Shown in pieces: positions 19,232 through 26,869 of a DNA stretch of 64,000 nucleotides. Source of the DNA: Parvibaculum sp039973015 (lineage in GTDB: Bacteria; Pseudomonadota; Alphaproteobacteria; Parvibaculales; Parvibaculaceae). A model generated the notes under the pieces. That model did no database searches. It worked only from the letters and a program-made list of their open reading frames with translations, and was not told the DNA's origin. Within the stretch, counting starts at the first letter, position 1. Each line of letters begins with the position of its first letter. The DNA is taken from positions 310,001 through 374,000 of the forward strand of contig NZ_JBDWLT010000012.1 of the NCBI RefSeq assembly GCF_039973015.1, in the 5' to 3' direction. A program made the translations under genes and the position numbers.

Positions 19232-19600
19232 ATTAAGTCGTCTTTTCTATGTGGCGTGTTTGTCGCTGCGGTGCCGCTGTCCGCATGCGATGAAAAGGTA
19301 CCGGATATGGCGGTCTGCTATACCGCCATTTCTTCTACCGAATATCGCCAGTTCCCACACGCTTTCACGCCGGCACTCCACCGCGTGCACGAACAGCTCG
19401 GTTATGCGTACAACGCCGGGAGCGAAGTTCTCGATATTCCAACTGCGCAGCGAGGAAGCCTCTACTTGATGACGACTTGCGGTTTTCAGAAGCGTATGAG
19501 GGAGCGATACGGCGCGCCGCTGGTTGTGGAGGAAATTTCTGTAGAGAAGTATGAGCGCGTCGTCAGGCGGGCTTCTGAGCCGGGTCAAATGTTCCACTGA
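19232..19600 (+). CDS. Small putative lipoprotein with non-standard start
   Basis: The frame encodes a hydrophobic stretch ending in the lipobox LSAC, then about 104 residues of ordinary composition (CDEKVPDMAVCYTAISSTEY...). No ATG gives a full signal peptide in this frame. An ATT at 19232, 9 nt after AGGAG (19218-19222), would give a textbook signal (KSSFLCGVFVAAVPLSAC). A GTG at 19256 leaves the signal too short. The ATG at 19227 is out of frame and yields a Ser/Arg-rich shadow. It may use ATT, or the gene may carry a frameshift at its start. No family was recognised. Confidence 0.55.
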   Translation: MKSSFLCGVFVAAVPLSACDEKVPDMAVCYTAISSTEYRQFPHAFTPALHRVHEQLGYAYNAGSEVLDIPTAQRGSLYLMTTCGFQKRMRERYGAPLVVEEISVEKYERVVRRASEPGQMFH

Positions 19601-19622
19601 GTAAATTCTAGAGGCAAAAGTT

Positions 19623-20273
19623 ATGCGTTCCCTCCTTCCTGAAGCTGTCGACAAATACGTCGCGTCGCTCGCGCATGAGACGGATGTGCAGGCGCGGCTT
19701 CGTGAAGAAACATCGAAGCTCTCCGTCGCGGGCATGCAGATCGGTGCGGATCAGGGCGCCTTCCTCTCGCTGCTCGTCTCCGCCATCGGCGCAAAACACG
19801 CCATCGAGATCGGCACCTTCACCGGCTACAGCGCCATTTCAATCGCCTCCGCGCTGCCCGAGGATGGAAGGCTCATCTGTTGCGATGTCAGCGAGGAGTG
19901 GACAGAGATCGCGAAGAGATACTGGAAGGAGGCGCGGCTTGATGCGCGCATCGACCTTCGCCTCGCCCCCGCGCTCGACACGCTAAACGATCTTCTCGGC
20001 GATGGCGGAGAGGGTACCTTCGACTTCGTCTTCATCGACGCCGACAAGACCGGCTACGACGCCTATTATGAAGCCTCGCTCGATCTTCTTCGTCCCGGCG
20101 GTCTCATTGCACTCGACAACACGCTTTGGGGCGGTGCCGTCGCGGAAGTGGCGAAGGGCGACGCCGACACCGAAGCGCTCAAGTCCCTGAACCTCAAGAT
20201 TGCGAGCGACAGCCGCGTCGACAGTTCGCTCCTGACCATCGGCGACGGCGTGACGCTGGTGAGGAAGAGATAG
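19623..20273 (+). CDS. SAM-dependent O-methyltransferase (family 3, catechol-type)
   Basis: This 216-aa class I methyltransferase resembles the bacterial COMT/CCoAOMT family. The SAM site is AIEIGTFTGYSAISIA (about 60-75). The metal/SAM region is DFVFIDADKTGYDAYYE (about 137-153), and LIALDNTLWGG contains the conserved D-N pair. It is expected to methylate a small catechol-like or phenolic substrate. It lies 22 bp after the small lipoprotein gene. Confidence 0.92.
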   Translation: MRSLLPEAVDKYVASLAHETDVQARLREETSKLSVAGMQIGADQGAFLSLLVSAIGAKHAIEIGTFTGYSAISIASALPEDGRLICCDVSEEWTEIAKRYWKEARLDARIDLRLAPALDTLNDLLGDGGEGTFDFVFIDADKTGYDAYYEASLDLLRPGGLIALDNTLWGGAVAEVAKGDADTEALKSLNLKIASDSRVDSSLLTIGDGVTLVRKR

Positions 20274-20454
20274 GTCTTATTTGCGTCGTGCCGGGAAATT
20301 CATTTCTGCTTGCCTTCGTCTCTCGCCGCCGTCTCAATGATTGCCGAAAGTTTTCTGGGGAGGGAAACGTGGGGCGGGTTCTTTCGAGCGCTGCGGGGAT
20401 CATGTCGGGCGCCGGTTTAGCTGCCGCTTCTGATGCGGCGTGAATAGTTGCCCC

Positions 20455-21195
20455 ATGGCCGATCTTCTTTTCTCCGATTCCTATCTCGCCGCGGTTTACG
20501 ACCTCTGGCATCCGCGCGCGGTTCGCGACGACTTCGATTTCTACCTGCCTCGCATTATGCAGGCAGATGCTGTGCTCGATGTCGGTTGCGGTACGGGCAT
20601 GATGCTCGCCGAGGCAAGGGACGCAGGGCATGAAGGCCGTCTTTGTGGGCTCGATCCCGGCGCAGGGATGATTGCGCTCGCCCGCCGCCGGGCGGATGTC
20701 GAATGGATTGAGAGCGATCTGCCTGGCGCCGGCTTTGATCGCGAGTTCGAGCTTGCGGTGATGACAGGCCATGCTTTCCAGACGCTGGTGAGCGACGAGG
20801 GAATCGATGAAACGCTGGCATCGCTCCATAGGGCGCTCGTTCCCGGCGGGTGTTTCGCTTTCGAGACACGAAATCCGGCTGTTCGTGCCTGGGAGAACTG
20901 GCATCCCCGAAATGCGACCGAGATTGCGGGTCCGAACGGCGGGGCCGTTCGCATTGAAACGCGCATTACGGTTCCCTTCGATGGAAACACGCTTGGCTTT
21001 GTTCACGACTTCACAGGAGAGGACGACGCATTGCCGCTCGCCAGCGAGAGCAGGCTTCGTTTCCTCGACATGGAGGCGCTTGCCGCGCGGCTTTTTCGTG
21101 CGGGCTTTTCGGCCGATGAGGTTTATGGCGACTGGGACGGCAGCAAACTTCTTCCCACCTCGCCGGAAATCATCGTGATCGCAGTTGCTTCCTGA
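20455..21195 (+). CDS. Class I SAM-dependent methyltransferase
   Basis: The product is about 246 aa with SAM motif I VLDVGCGTGMML (about 41-52), followed by LCGLDPGAGMIALA and a typical Rossmann methyltransferase body. The C-terminal part (RFLDMEALAARLFRAGFSADEVYGDWDG) matches stand-alone small-molecule methyltransferases. ATG 20455 is preferred; a GTG at 20440 is possible. The substrate is unknown. Downstream lies a 613-bp repeat-rich gap. Confidence 0.85.
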   Translation: MADLLFSDSYLAAVYDLWHPRAVRDDFDFYLPRIMQADAVLDVGCGTGMMLAEARDAGHEGRLCGLDPGAGMIALARRRADVEWIESDLPGAGFDREFELAVMTGHAFQTLVSDEGIDETLASLHRALVPGGCFAFETRNPAVRAWENWHPRNATEIAGPNGGAVRIETRITVPFDGNTLGFVHDFTGEDDALPLASESRLRFLDMEALAARLFRAGFSADEVYGDWDGSKLLPTSPEIIVIAVAS

Positions 21196-21808
21196 GACCG
21201 GAAACCCGGGGATAATGATATCTGTGAGCCGCGGCGGGCCGGTGGCGCATGTTTTTCCCTCCTCGGGGATAATCATGCCGTTCTTGACGGTTTGATGACA
21301 TTACCGTGACAGTGCGCCCGTGTTTATCCCTGAAAGTTGGCTTGGAACAAGCGGCGCGATGCCTCTTCGCGAATGAGTGGCCGCGACTCTCCTTTGTCCA
21401 TTGGTGAGCGGCGGTGAGTCATGTCGCTTGTAAAATTTCACAAGGGAAGCAGGGGGCCGCATTGCATCTGCGGGCATGGGGATAATTTCTATTTGCTTGT
21501 AAAACTTCACAAGGGAAGCAGGGGGCCGCATTGCATCTGCGGGTATGGGGATAATTTCTATCCCGCTGGTTTGTGACAGCGTCGTTCGGGCTTATCCCCG
21601 GCCAAACCGCACACCCTAGAATATTGATCCGCAGGCTCTCCTTGTCCCTCATTTCGAGGGTAATCCACGGCAAGGGACAGTGCGCGGCGCTCCGCCGCTT
21701 TATCCACGGGGGTGGGGATATTCGGGAGGTTTGTGACGGTTCAGTGACGTTACCGTGACGGTGGGGTGGCTTTATCCCCGTTTTCCATCTTATAAATCCG
21801 TAGACGGA
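21196..21808. repeat. Repeat-rich intergenic region with GGGGATAA/TTATCCCC motifs
   Basis: There is no convincing gene here. GGGGATAA occurs at 21208, 21265, 21478 and 21547. TTATCCC(C) occurs at 21323, 21593 and 21772, and TTATCCAC at 21701. TGAC-rich blocks precede several TTATCCC motifs, e.g. TGACATTACCGTGACAGTG (21296-21314) and its near-copy at 21745-21763 (2 differences in 19). The region also holds a tandem duplication. The same motif set recurs near 25.4 kb. Confidence 0.8.
21426..21561 (+). repeat. Tandem duplication, 67 bp with 69-bp period
   Basis: Bases 21426-21492 and 21495-21561 match with 2 differences in 67. Each unit contains a short inverted repeat (CTTGT...ACAAG), an AGGGGGCC stretch and one GGGGATAA motif. 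I see no coding content. Confidence 0.93.
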
Positions 21809-22498
<690 letters not shown>

Positions 22499-22515
22499 GA
22501 GCCCCGCGCTCTTCT

Positions 22516-23337
22516 TTAAACGTAGGGCGGGCAGTCGCGGCCCGCCGGGGATTTGGTGAAGATTTCGCAGCCATCTGCCGTCACGCCGATCGAGTGCTCG
22601 AACTGTGCGGAGAGCGAGCGGTCGCGCGTGACCGCCGTCCAGCCATCGGAGAGGATTTTCACACCGGGCTTGCCGAGATTGATCATCGGTTCGATGGTGA
22701 AGAACATGCCTTCCTTCAGCGTCGCGCCCTGACCCTTGCGGCCATAGTGAAGCACGTTCGGGGTATCGTGGAAGACGCGGCCGAGGCCATGTCCGCAGAA
22801 CTCGCGCACCACCGAGCAGCGCTGGCTTTCGGCATAGTCCTGAATTGCATGGCCGATGTCGCCAAGCGTGGCGCCGGGCTTCACCACCGCGATAGCGCGC
22901 TTCAGGCTTTCATAGGTCACGTCCACGAGCCGCTGCGCCTTGCGGGGCGCTTCGCCCGCGAAATACATGCGGTTCGTGTCGCCGTGCCAGCCATCGAGAA
23001 TATAGGTCACGTCCACATTCACCGCGTCGCCATCCCGCAGAACGCGGTCGCCGGGAATACCGTGGCAGACGACATGATTGATCGAGGTGCAGCAGGCTTT
23101 GCGGAAGCCGCGATAGTTGAGCGGGGCGGGGTAGGCGCCGTGATCCATGCCATAATCGAAGACGAGGCGGTCGATATGATCCGTCGTGATGCCGGGCTTT
23201 ATCTCTTCCACAAGCATGTCGAGCGCTTCCGCCGCGAGACGGCCGACGCGGCGCATGCCTTCAAAGGCCTCGGCGTCATGAATCTTGATCCGCCCGGTGT
23301 TGCGTTCCGGGGCTTCGAGGGCGTCGGTATAGCTCAT
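22516..23337 (-). CDS. map: Methionine aminopeptidase type I
   Basis: Map removes N-terminal Met from nascent proteins. The 273-aa protein has the full pita-bread metal set: Asp in VNVDVTYILDGWHGD, His in EFCGHGLGR, Glu in FFTIEPMI and a final Glu near SAQFEHSIGVT. A 20-residue N-terminal extension precedes the core. It is followed by radC, probably in one transcript, and is divergent from the CinA-like gene. Confidence 0.97.
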   Translation of the reverse strand: MSYTDALEAPERNTGRIKIHDAEAFEGMRRVGRLAAEALDMLVEEIKPGITTDHIDRLVFDYGMDHGAYPAPLNYRGFRKACCTSINHVVCHGIPGDRVLRDGDAVNVDVTYILDGWHGDTNRMYFAGEAPRKAQRLVDVTYESLKRAIAVVKPGATLGDIGHAIQDYAESQRCSVVREFCGHGLGRVFHDTPNVLHYGRKGQGATLKEGMFFTIEPMINLGKPGVKILSDGWTAVTRDRSLSAQFEHSIGVTADGCEIFTKSPAGRDCPPYV

Positions 23338-23459
23338 CGGCTTCTTTCGCAGGGTCTTCGTGAAATGTTGGCCCTAACATAGTGCCCGGAGCCTTTATTT
23401 GAAAGCGGGGGGCGTGCGGCGCTATTCTGCCGTGAAATGACATTCAAGGATTCCGTCCC

Positions 23460-24245
23460 ATGCCGCAGAGCGCCTCACCTTCTTCACCTGCGAAAACGGT
23501 CACGGCCTGCGTGCTGATGATCGGCGACGAAATCCTGTCCGGCCGTACGCGGGATTCGAACCTCGCCTATATCGCGACCCATCTGAACAGGATCGGGGTG
23601 CAGGTGCGCGAGGCGCGCGTTATTCCCGATATCGAGGATGTGATCGTCGCAACGGTGAACGAGGTGCGGGCCCGCTACGATTATGTTTTCACCACCGGCG
23701 GCATCGGCCCGACGCATGACGACATCACGGCGGATGCCGTCGCCAAGGCCTTTGGTGTCGGTATCGGCTATCACCCTGAAGCCGTGAAAATCCTTGGGGA
23801 TCACTACAACGAGACGGGCGGCGAGTTCACGAAGGCGCGGATGCGCATGGCGCGGCTGCCGGAAGGCGCCATCATGATCGAGAATCCCTTGAGCAAGGCC
23901 CCCGGCTTCCAGATCGGCAATGTGTTCGTGATGGCGGGTGTGCCGATGGTCATGCAGGTCATGCTCGACAGCCTGACGGGCCGCCTGAAAGGAGGGGCGA
24001 CCATGCAGAGCCGCACCGTGACCGGTCAGATCGGGGAGGGCACCATTGCCGAGAAACTGGGCGACCTGCAGGCCCGCCATCCGGGTGTCGGCATTGGCAG
24101 CTATCCCTATTACAAGGGCAAGATTTTTGGCACGAGCATTGTGATGCGTGCCACCGATTCGAGAGAGCTCGATATCGTGGAGGGCGAGGTGGCGGCGCTC
24201 ATGCGGGAATTCGGGGTGGAGCCAGCAATCGGCGAGCAGGCCTGA
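23460..24245 (+). CDS. CinA N-terminal-like molybdopterin-binding domain protein
   Basis: This 261-aa protein consists of the MoaB/MogA-like domain found at the N-terminus of CinA, without the C-terminal NMN deamidase domain. Motifs are LMIGDEILSGRTRDSN (about 20-35) and TTGGIGPTHDDITADAVA (about 78-95). Stand-alone versions are widespread in alphaproteobacteria, usually annotated as competence/damage-inducible protein A, with uncertain function. It starts at ATG 23460. Confidence 0.9.
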   Translation: MPQSASPSSPAKTVTACVLMIGDEILSGRTRDSNLAYIATHLNRIGVQVREARVIPDIEDVIVATVNEVRARYDYVFTTGGIGPTHDDITADAVAKAFGVGIGYHPEAVKILGDHYNETGGEFTKARMRMARLPEGAIMIENPLSKAPGFQIGNVFVMAGVPMVMQVMLDSLTGRLKGGATMQSRTVTGQIGEGTIAEKLGDLQARHPGVGIGSYPYYKGKIFGTSIVMRATDSRELDIVEGEVAALMREFGVEPAIGEQA

Positions 24246-24495
24246 AGAGCCCGGAAAACAAGGGGTTTCTGTCTCATATCTGCAACATTTATCCCCAACA
24301 TTACAAAAGTTTCAGCCTATGCGCGGCTTACGGGCGATACAATTTTTGCCGAACCGACTAGAGTTTCCCGCATGAAGGTCTGCTGGCCTTCCCGGCGAGC
24401 ATGTGCGCAGGGGCTGGCGGCGGGGGAACAGGCTTCGACCTGAAAAGGCCTGAAAACAAAATCAGGGTCACGGTGACCCGGAGGGAGAAAACGAC

Positions 24496-24747
24496 ATGAA
24501 GAAGACATTCGCTATTCTGGGTATGGCTGCGGGCGCTGCAATGATGCTCTCGAGCGCTGCTTCCGCCCTCGATTCGAGCTTCGGCGCGATGTCGAAGGCC
24601 GGTACGCACAAGTTCTACGTATGGTGCACGGGCGGCGCGGACAGCGAGCAGACCGCCGACGGCGCGAACGCCACGGAAGCCCAGGCGACTCTCGCCGCTT
24701 CCGCCGGCAACAATTGCTGGCCGGTGTGGCAGGGCCTCGAAGGCTGA
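24496..24747 (+). CDS. Small secreted protein of unknown function
   Basis: This 83-aa product has a clear Sec signal peptide (MKKTFAILGMAAGAAMMLSSAASA) and a mature part of about 59 residues. That part contains exactly two cysteines (VWCTGG and NNCWPVW), which could form one disulfide. GGAGGGAG precedes the ATG at good spacing and a strong terminator follows, so it is a self-contained transcription unit. I do not recognise the family. Confidence 0.8.
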   Translation: MKKTFAILGMAAGAAMMLSSAASALDSSFGAMSKAGTHKFYVWCTGGADSEQTADGANATEAQATLAASAGNNCWPVWQGLEG

Positions 24748-24772
24748 TCGGCCAACGAGCCTCTTGAATGCG

Positions 24773-24802
24773 AAACGGCGGTCCCTCGGGGCCGCCGTTT
24801 TT
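24773..24802 (+). terminator. Intrinsic terminator after the small secreted protein
   Basis: AAACGGCGG pairs perfectly with CCGCCGTTT across a 10-nt loop, followed by a T run. Confidence 0.9.
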
Positions 24803-24850
24803 CTTTGTAAGCGCTTGGCTTTGCAGGCTATTTAACGCGCTACACGCCGG

Positions 24851-24937
24851 GGCCCCTTGGCGAAACTGGTATACGCAGCAGACTTAAAATCTGCTTTCCG
24901 AAAGGGAGTGCGGGTTCGAGTCCCGCAGGGGCCACCA
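24851..24937 (+). tRNA. tRNA-Leu (anticodon UAA)
   Basis: The 87-nt sequence folds as a class II tRNA. The acceptor GGCCCCT pairs with AGGGGCC. The anticodon stem GCAGA/TCTGC encloses loop CTTAAAA with anticodon TAA (24885-24887). A long variable arm and a T arm with GTTCGAGTC follow. The 3' CCA is encoded. No integrase or direct repeat of its 3' end is visible nearby, so it is not an evident integration site. Confidence 0.97.
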
Positions 24938-24966
24938 GCCTTCGCCCGCTTTCGACGAGCTTAGGC

Positions 24967-25230
24967 TCAGCCGTGGCCGGCGATGGCGAGCGGGTCCTCG
25001 TGATAGAGGGCGTCGGCGGGGCGGCTCTCGTCTGCCTTCAGGGCAGGGTCGAACTTGTAGAGCGTCGAGCAGTAACCGCAGATGATTTCGTTCTCGCGAC
25101 CCATGTCCAAAAAGACATGCGGATGATCGAAGGGCGGTTTTGCGCCGATACATTCGAATTCGCGCACGCCGACATGGATTTCACGGACGCCTGTCTCGTT
25201 GCAGAATTTCGGTGTCTTGCCGCCCGCCAT
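24967..25230 (-). CDS. CHCC zinc-finger protein (NDUFS6-like)
   Basis: This 87-aa zf-CHCC protein has Cys at about 27 (FECIG), His in DHPHVF and a closing CGYC. These form the Cys-His-Cys-Cys zinc site shared with mitochondrial complex I subunit NDUFS6. In alphaproteobacteria such proteins may be accessory subunits of complex I. ATG 25230 is chosen because AAGGAG lies 8 nt upstream; the GTG at 25239 is too close to that site. A perfect palindrome lies about 80 bp upstream. Confidence 0.9.
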   Translation of the reverse strand: MAGGKTPKFCNETGVREIHVGVREFECIGAKPPFDHPHVFLDMGRENEIICGYCSTLYKFDPALKADESRPADALYHEDPLAIAGHG

Positions 25231-25311
25231 GCCATGCACTCCTTGGAAACCGGGGATTAGCGGGCAAACTAGAGCGGGCCGGGCGTTCTCGCAAGCGCTT
25301 CGGGGCCGACG

Positions 25312-25335
25312 TTTTGTAACGGAACCGTTACAAAA
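25312..25335. promoter_or_regulatory. Perfect 11-bp-arm palindrome, candidate operator
   Basis: TTTTGTAACGG and CCGTTACAAAA are exact inverted repeats separated by AA. The site lies about 80 bp upstream of the zf-CHCC start, where an operator of that gene could lie. No T run follows, so it is less like a terminator. Confidence 0.55.
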
Positions 25336-25440
25336 TCGATAGTGCCCAAGTGATTGAAATTGCTTGGGTTTTTCTTATCCCCCATTCGACCGTCATCGAA
25401 ACGTCATCAAACTGTCACAAATGACCCTCTTGTGCCCAGG

Positions 25441-25610
25441 GACGGGGATAAATCCTCCCGGCCTTGTCCCCGGAGGCGGGAATAAGTCCCGCAGTCTTGT
25501 CCCCGGTGGACGGGGATAAATCCTCCCGGTCTTATCCCCGGGGGGCGGGGATAAATCCTCCCGGTCTTGTCCCCGAAGGCGGGGATAAAGCTCCTGTTCT
25601 TGTCCCCAGG
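25441..25610. repeat. Five-unit imperfect tandem array of GGGGATAA...TT(A/G)TCCCC hairpins
   Basis: Units begin near 25441, 25476, 25509, 25545 and 25579, with periods of 33-36 bp. A typical unit is GGGGATAA, then ATCCTCCCGGTC, then TTRTCCCC; in the third unit (25509-25544) the two arms are exactly complementary. Units 1, 3 and 4 are most alike, and units 2 and 5 have diverged. Unlike CRISPR, there are no unique spacers. Confidence 0.88.
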
Positions 25611-25823
25611 CGAGGCCGCAAATATGCCCGGCCGGGGATTAGAAGGAAACGGCATCGGCTTTCTCCTGTCAGGTTGAAAGGCGGCAAGCGTAAACCGTCC
25701 CGTTTCGCCGGGGATAAGCCCGGTTCCTCACTGTCATAATTCCCGGCCCGAAGCATGATGCCGGGGCGGGAATAAATTCAGTATACGGAATTACAGATGC
25801 CAAACCGATGGAGCGGGGTCACG

Positions 25824-25853
25824 CAGGGTGCATCCGTTCAGGGTGCATCCGTT
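25824..25853 (+). repeat. Perfect 15-bp tandem duplication
   Basis: CAGGGTGCATCCGTT occurs twice in direct succession upstream of the porin gene. Confidence 0.9.
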
Positions 25854-26041
25854 TCATGTTCCCACGCTGGGGAAGATATACTGCACTCTGTTGCGTATGA
25901 CGACGTGCAGCGAGAGCGAAGAGTGTCTCAAATGGGGACAGCCCCAATCCGAATTGTGGCTTTTCCATGGAACCCACCGGCGATAAAGGCGTTCTCATGC
26001 TCAAGACATTCTGCCCAAGGACAGTTTTGAGGAGCTGACGA

Positions 26042-26815
26042 ATGGAAAATCGGGGCTGGCTGGCCTTGGCGGTTTTGACGGCGATCGGCATGGGGCCCAT
26101 CAACGGTGCTGCCGCTCAGGACCAGACTGAAGAATCCGCCGGTAGCGAAGATTACGATTTCGCGGGCGGCTCCTTCAGCGGAAATCTCCGTCTCGCCACG
26201 AACTACATGTTTCGCGGCATTTCGCAGACCGATGACGGACCTCAGATACAAGGCGACGTTACCTGGGCGCATAATAGCGGATTCTATGCCGGCGTGTGGT
26301 CTTCCAACACCGATGCAGGCGGGCCAGGCAACTCGATGGAGTTCGATCCGTTCATCGGCTTCTCACAAGCCATCGGCGATACGCGCCTCACCTACGATGT
26401 CGGCTTCTGGTATTATTCCTATCCGGGCTCGGATTTCGATTACGACTACTGGGAAATCTACGGAATCCTGACCTACGCGTTCGACGGTGCGAGCATCGGC
26501 GGCAGCGTGTGGTATGCGGACAATTATTTCGGAGAAGATTTCTTCAACGGCACATCCGCTATCGCCGTCGAAACGGTTGTCACGTTCGACCTGCCCGAGA
26601 ACTTCGCGCTGTCCGGCCGCATCGGCCGGCAGACTTTCGATGAGGCGGGTGGCATCGGCGATCAGGACTACACCTATTACGATGTGGGCGTCTCCAAGAG
26701 CTGGAATGACGTGACCTTCGATGTGCGCTGGCACGACGCCACTGGCGTTACACCCGCGCTGGCGAGCGATGACAATGTCGGAGCGCTGGTGGGCAGCGTC
26801 GCTTTCGCCTTCTAG
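26042..26815 (+). CDS. TorF family putative porin (Gcw_chp)
   Basis: This 257-aa outer-membrane protein has a signal peptide (cleavage near GAAAQDQ) and the family hallmark LATNYMFRGISQTDDGPQIQGDVTW. Alternating aromatic beta strands (FDYDYWEIYGILTYAF) follow, and it ends in Phe (VAFAF), as needed for BAM insertion. It precedes a BCCT transporter by about 54 bp. It probably gives the substrate passage across the outer membrane. Confidence 0.9.
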   Translation: MENRGWLALAVLTAIGMGPINGAAAQDQTEESAGSEDYDFAGGSFSGNLRLATNYMFRGISQTDDGPQIQGDVTWAHNSGFYAGVWSSNTDAGGPGNSMEFDPFIGFSQAIGDTRLTYDVGFWYYSYPGSDFDYDYWEIYGILTYAFDGASIGGSVWYADNYFGEDFFNGTSAIAVETVVTFDLPENFALSGRIGRQTFDEAGGIGDQDYTYYDVGVSKSWNDVTFDVRWHDATGVTPALASDDNVGALVGSVAFAF

Positions 26816-26869
26816 CAGCGAAAGCCAACCACCGGAACTTCGTCCGCTCGCGCACAGGAGATAAAATCA

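Larger units (their letters stand above)
25231..26041. repeat. Gene-poor, repeat-rich region
   Basis: About 800 bp separate the zf-CHCC gene from the porin gene. No convincing coding sequence was found. The region holds a palindrome (25312-25335), a TTATCCCC with TGAC-like blocks (25375-25422), a five-unit hairpin array (25441-25610), further GGGGATAA motifs near 25710, and a 15-bp tandem duplication (25824-25853). The last 150 bp are expected to hold the porin promoter. Confidence 0.75.

Noticed and set aside
21196..21808. Possible replication origin (DnaA-like TTATCCAC, AT stretches)
   Set aside because: Only one or two loose DnaA-like boxes are present. Most octamers are TTATCCCC, and there is no dnaA, parAB or hemE nearby.
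24851..24937. tRNA-Leu as an integration site of a genomic island
   Set aside because: No integrase, no direct repeat of the tRNA 3' end and no composition shift were seen next to it.
25441..25610. Possible CRISPR array
   Set aside because: Units are imperfect and contiguous, with no unique spacers of constant length, and there are no cas genes in the window.
25797..26030. Short open frame before the porin gene
   Set aside because: It includes the 15-bp tandem duplication, has no ribosome site and no family-like sequence; the stretch is better seen as the porin upstream region.
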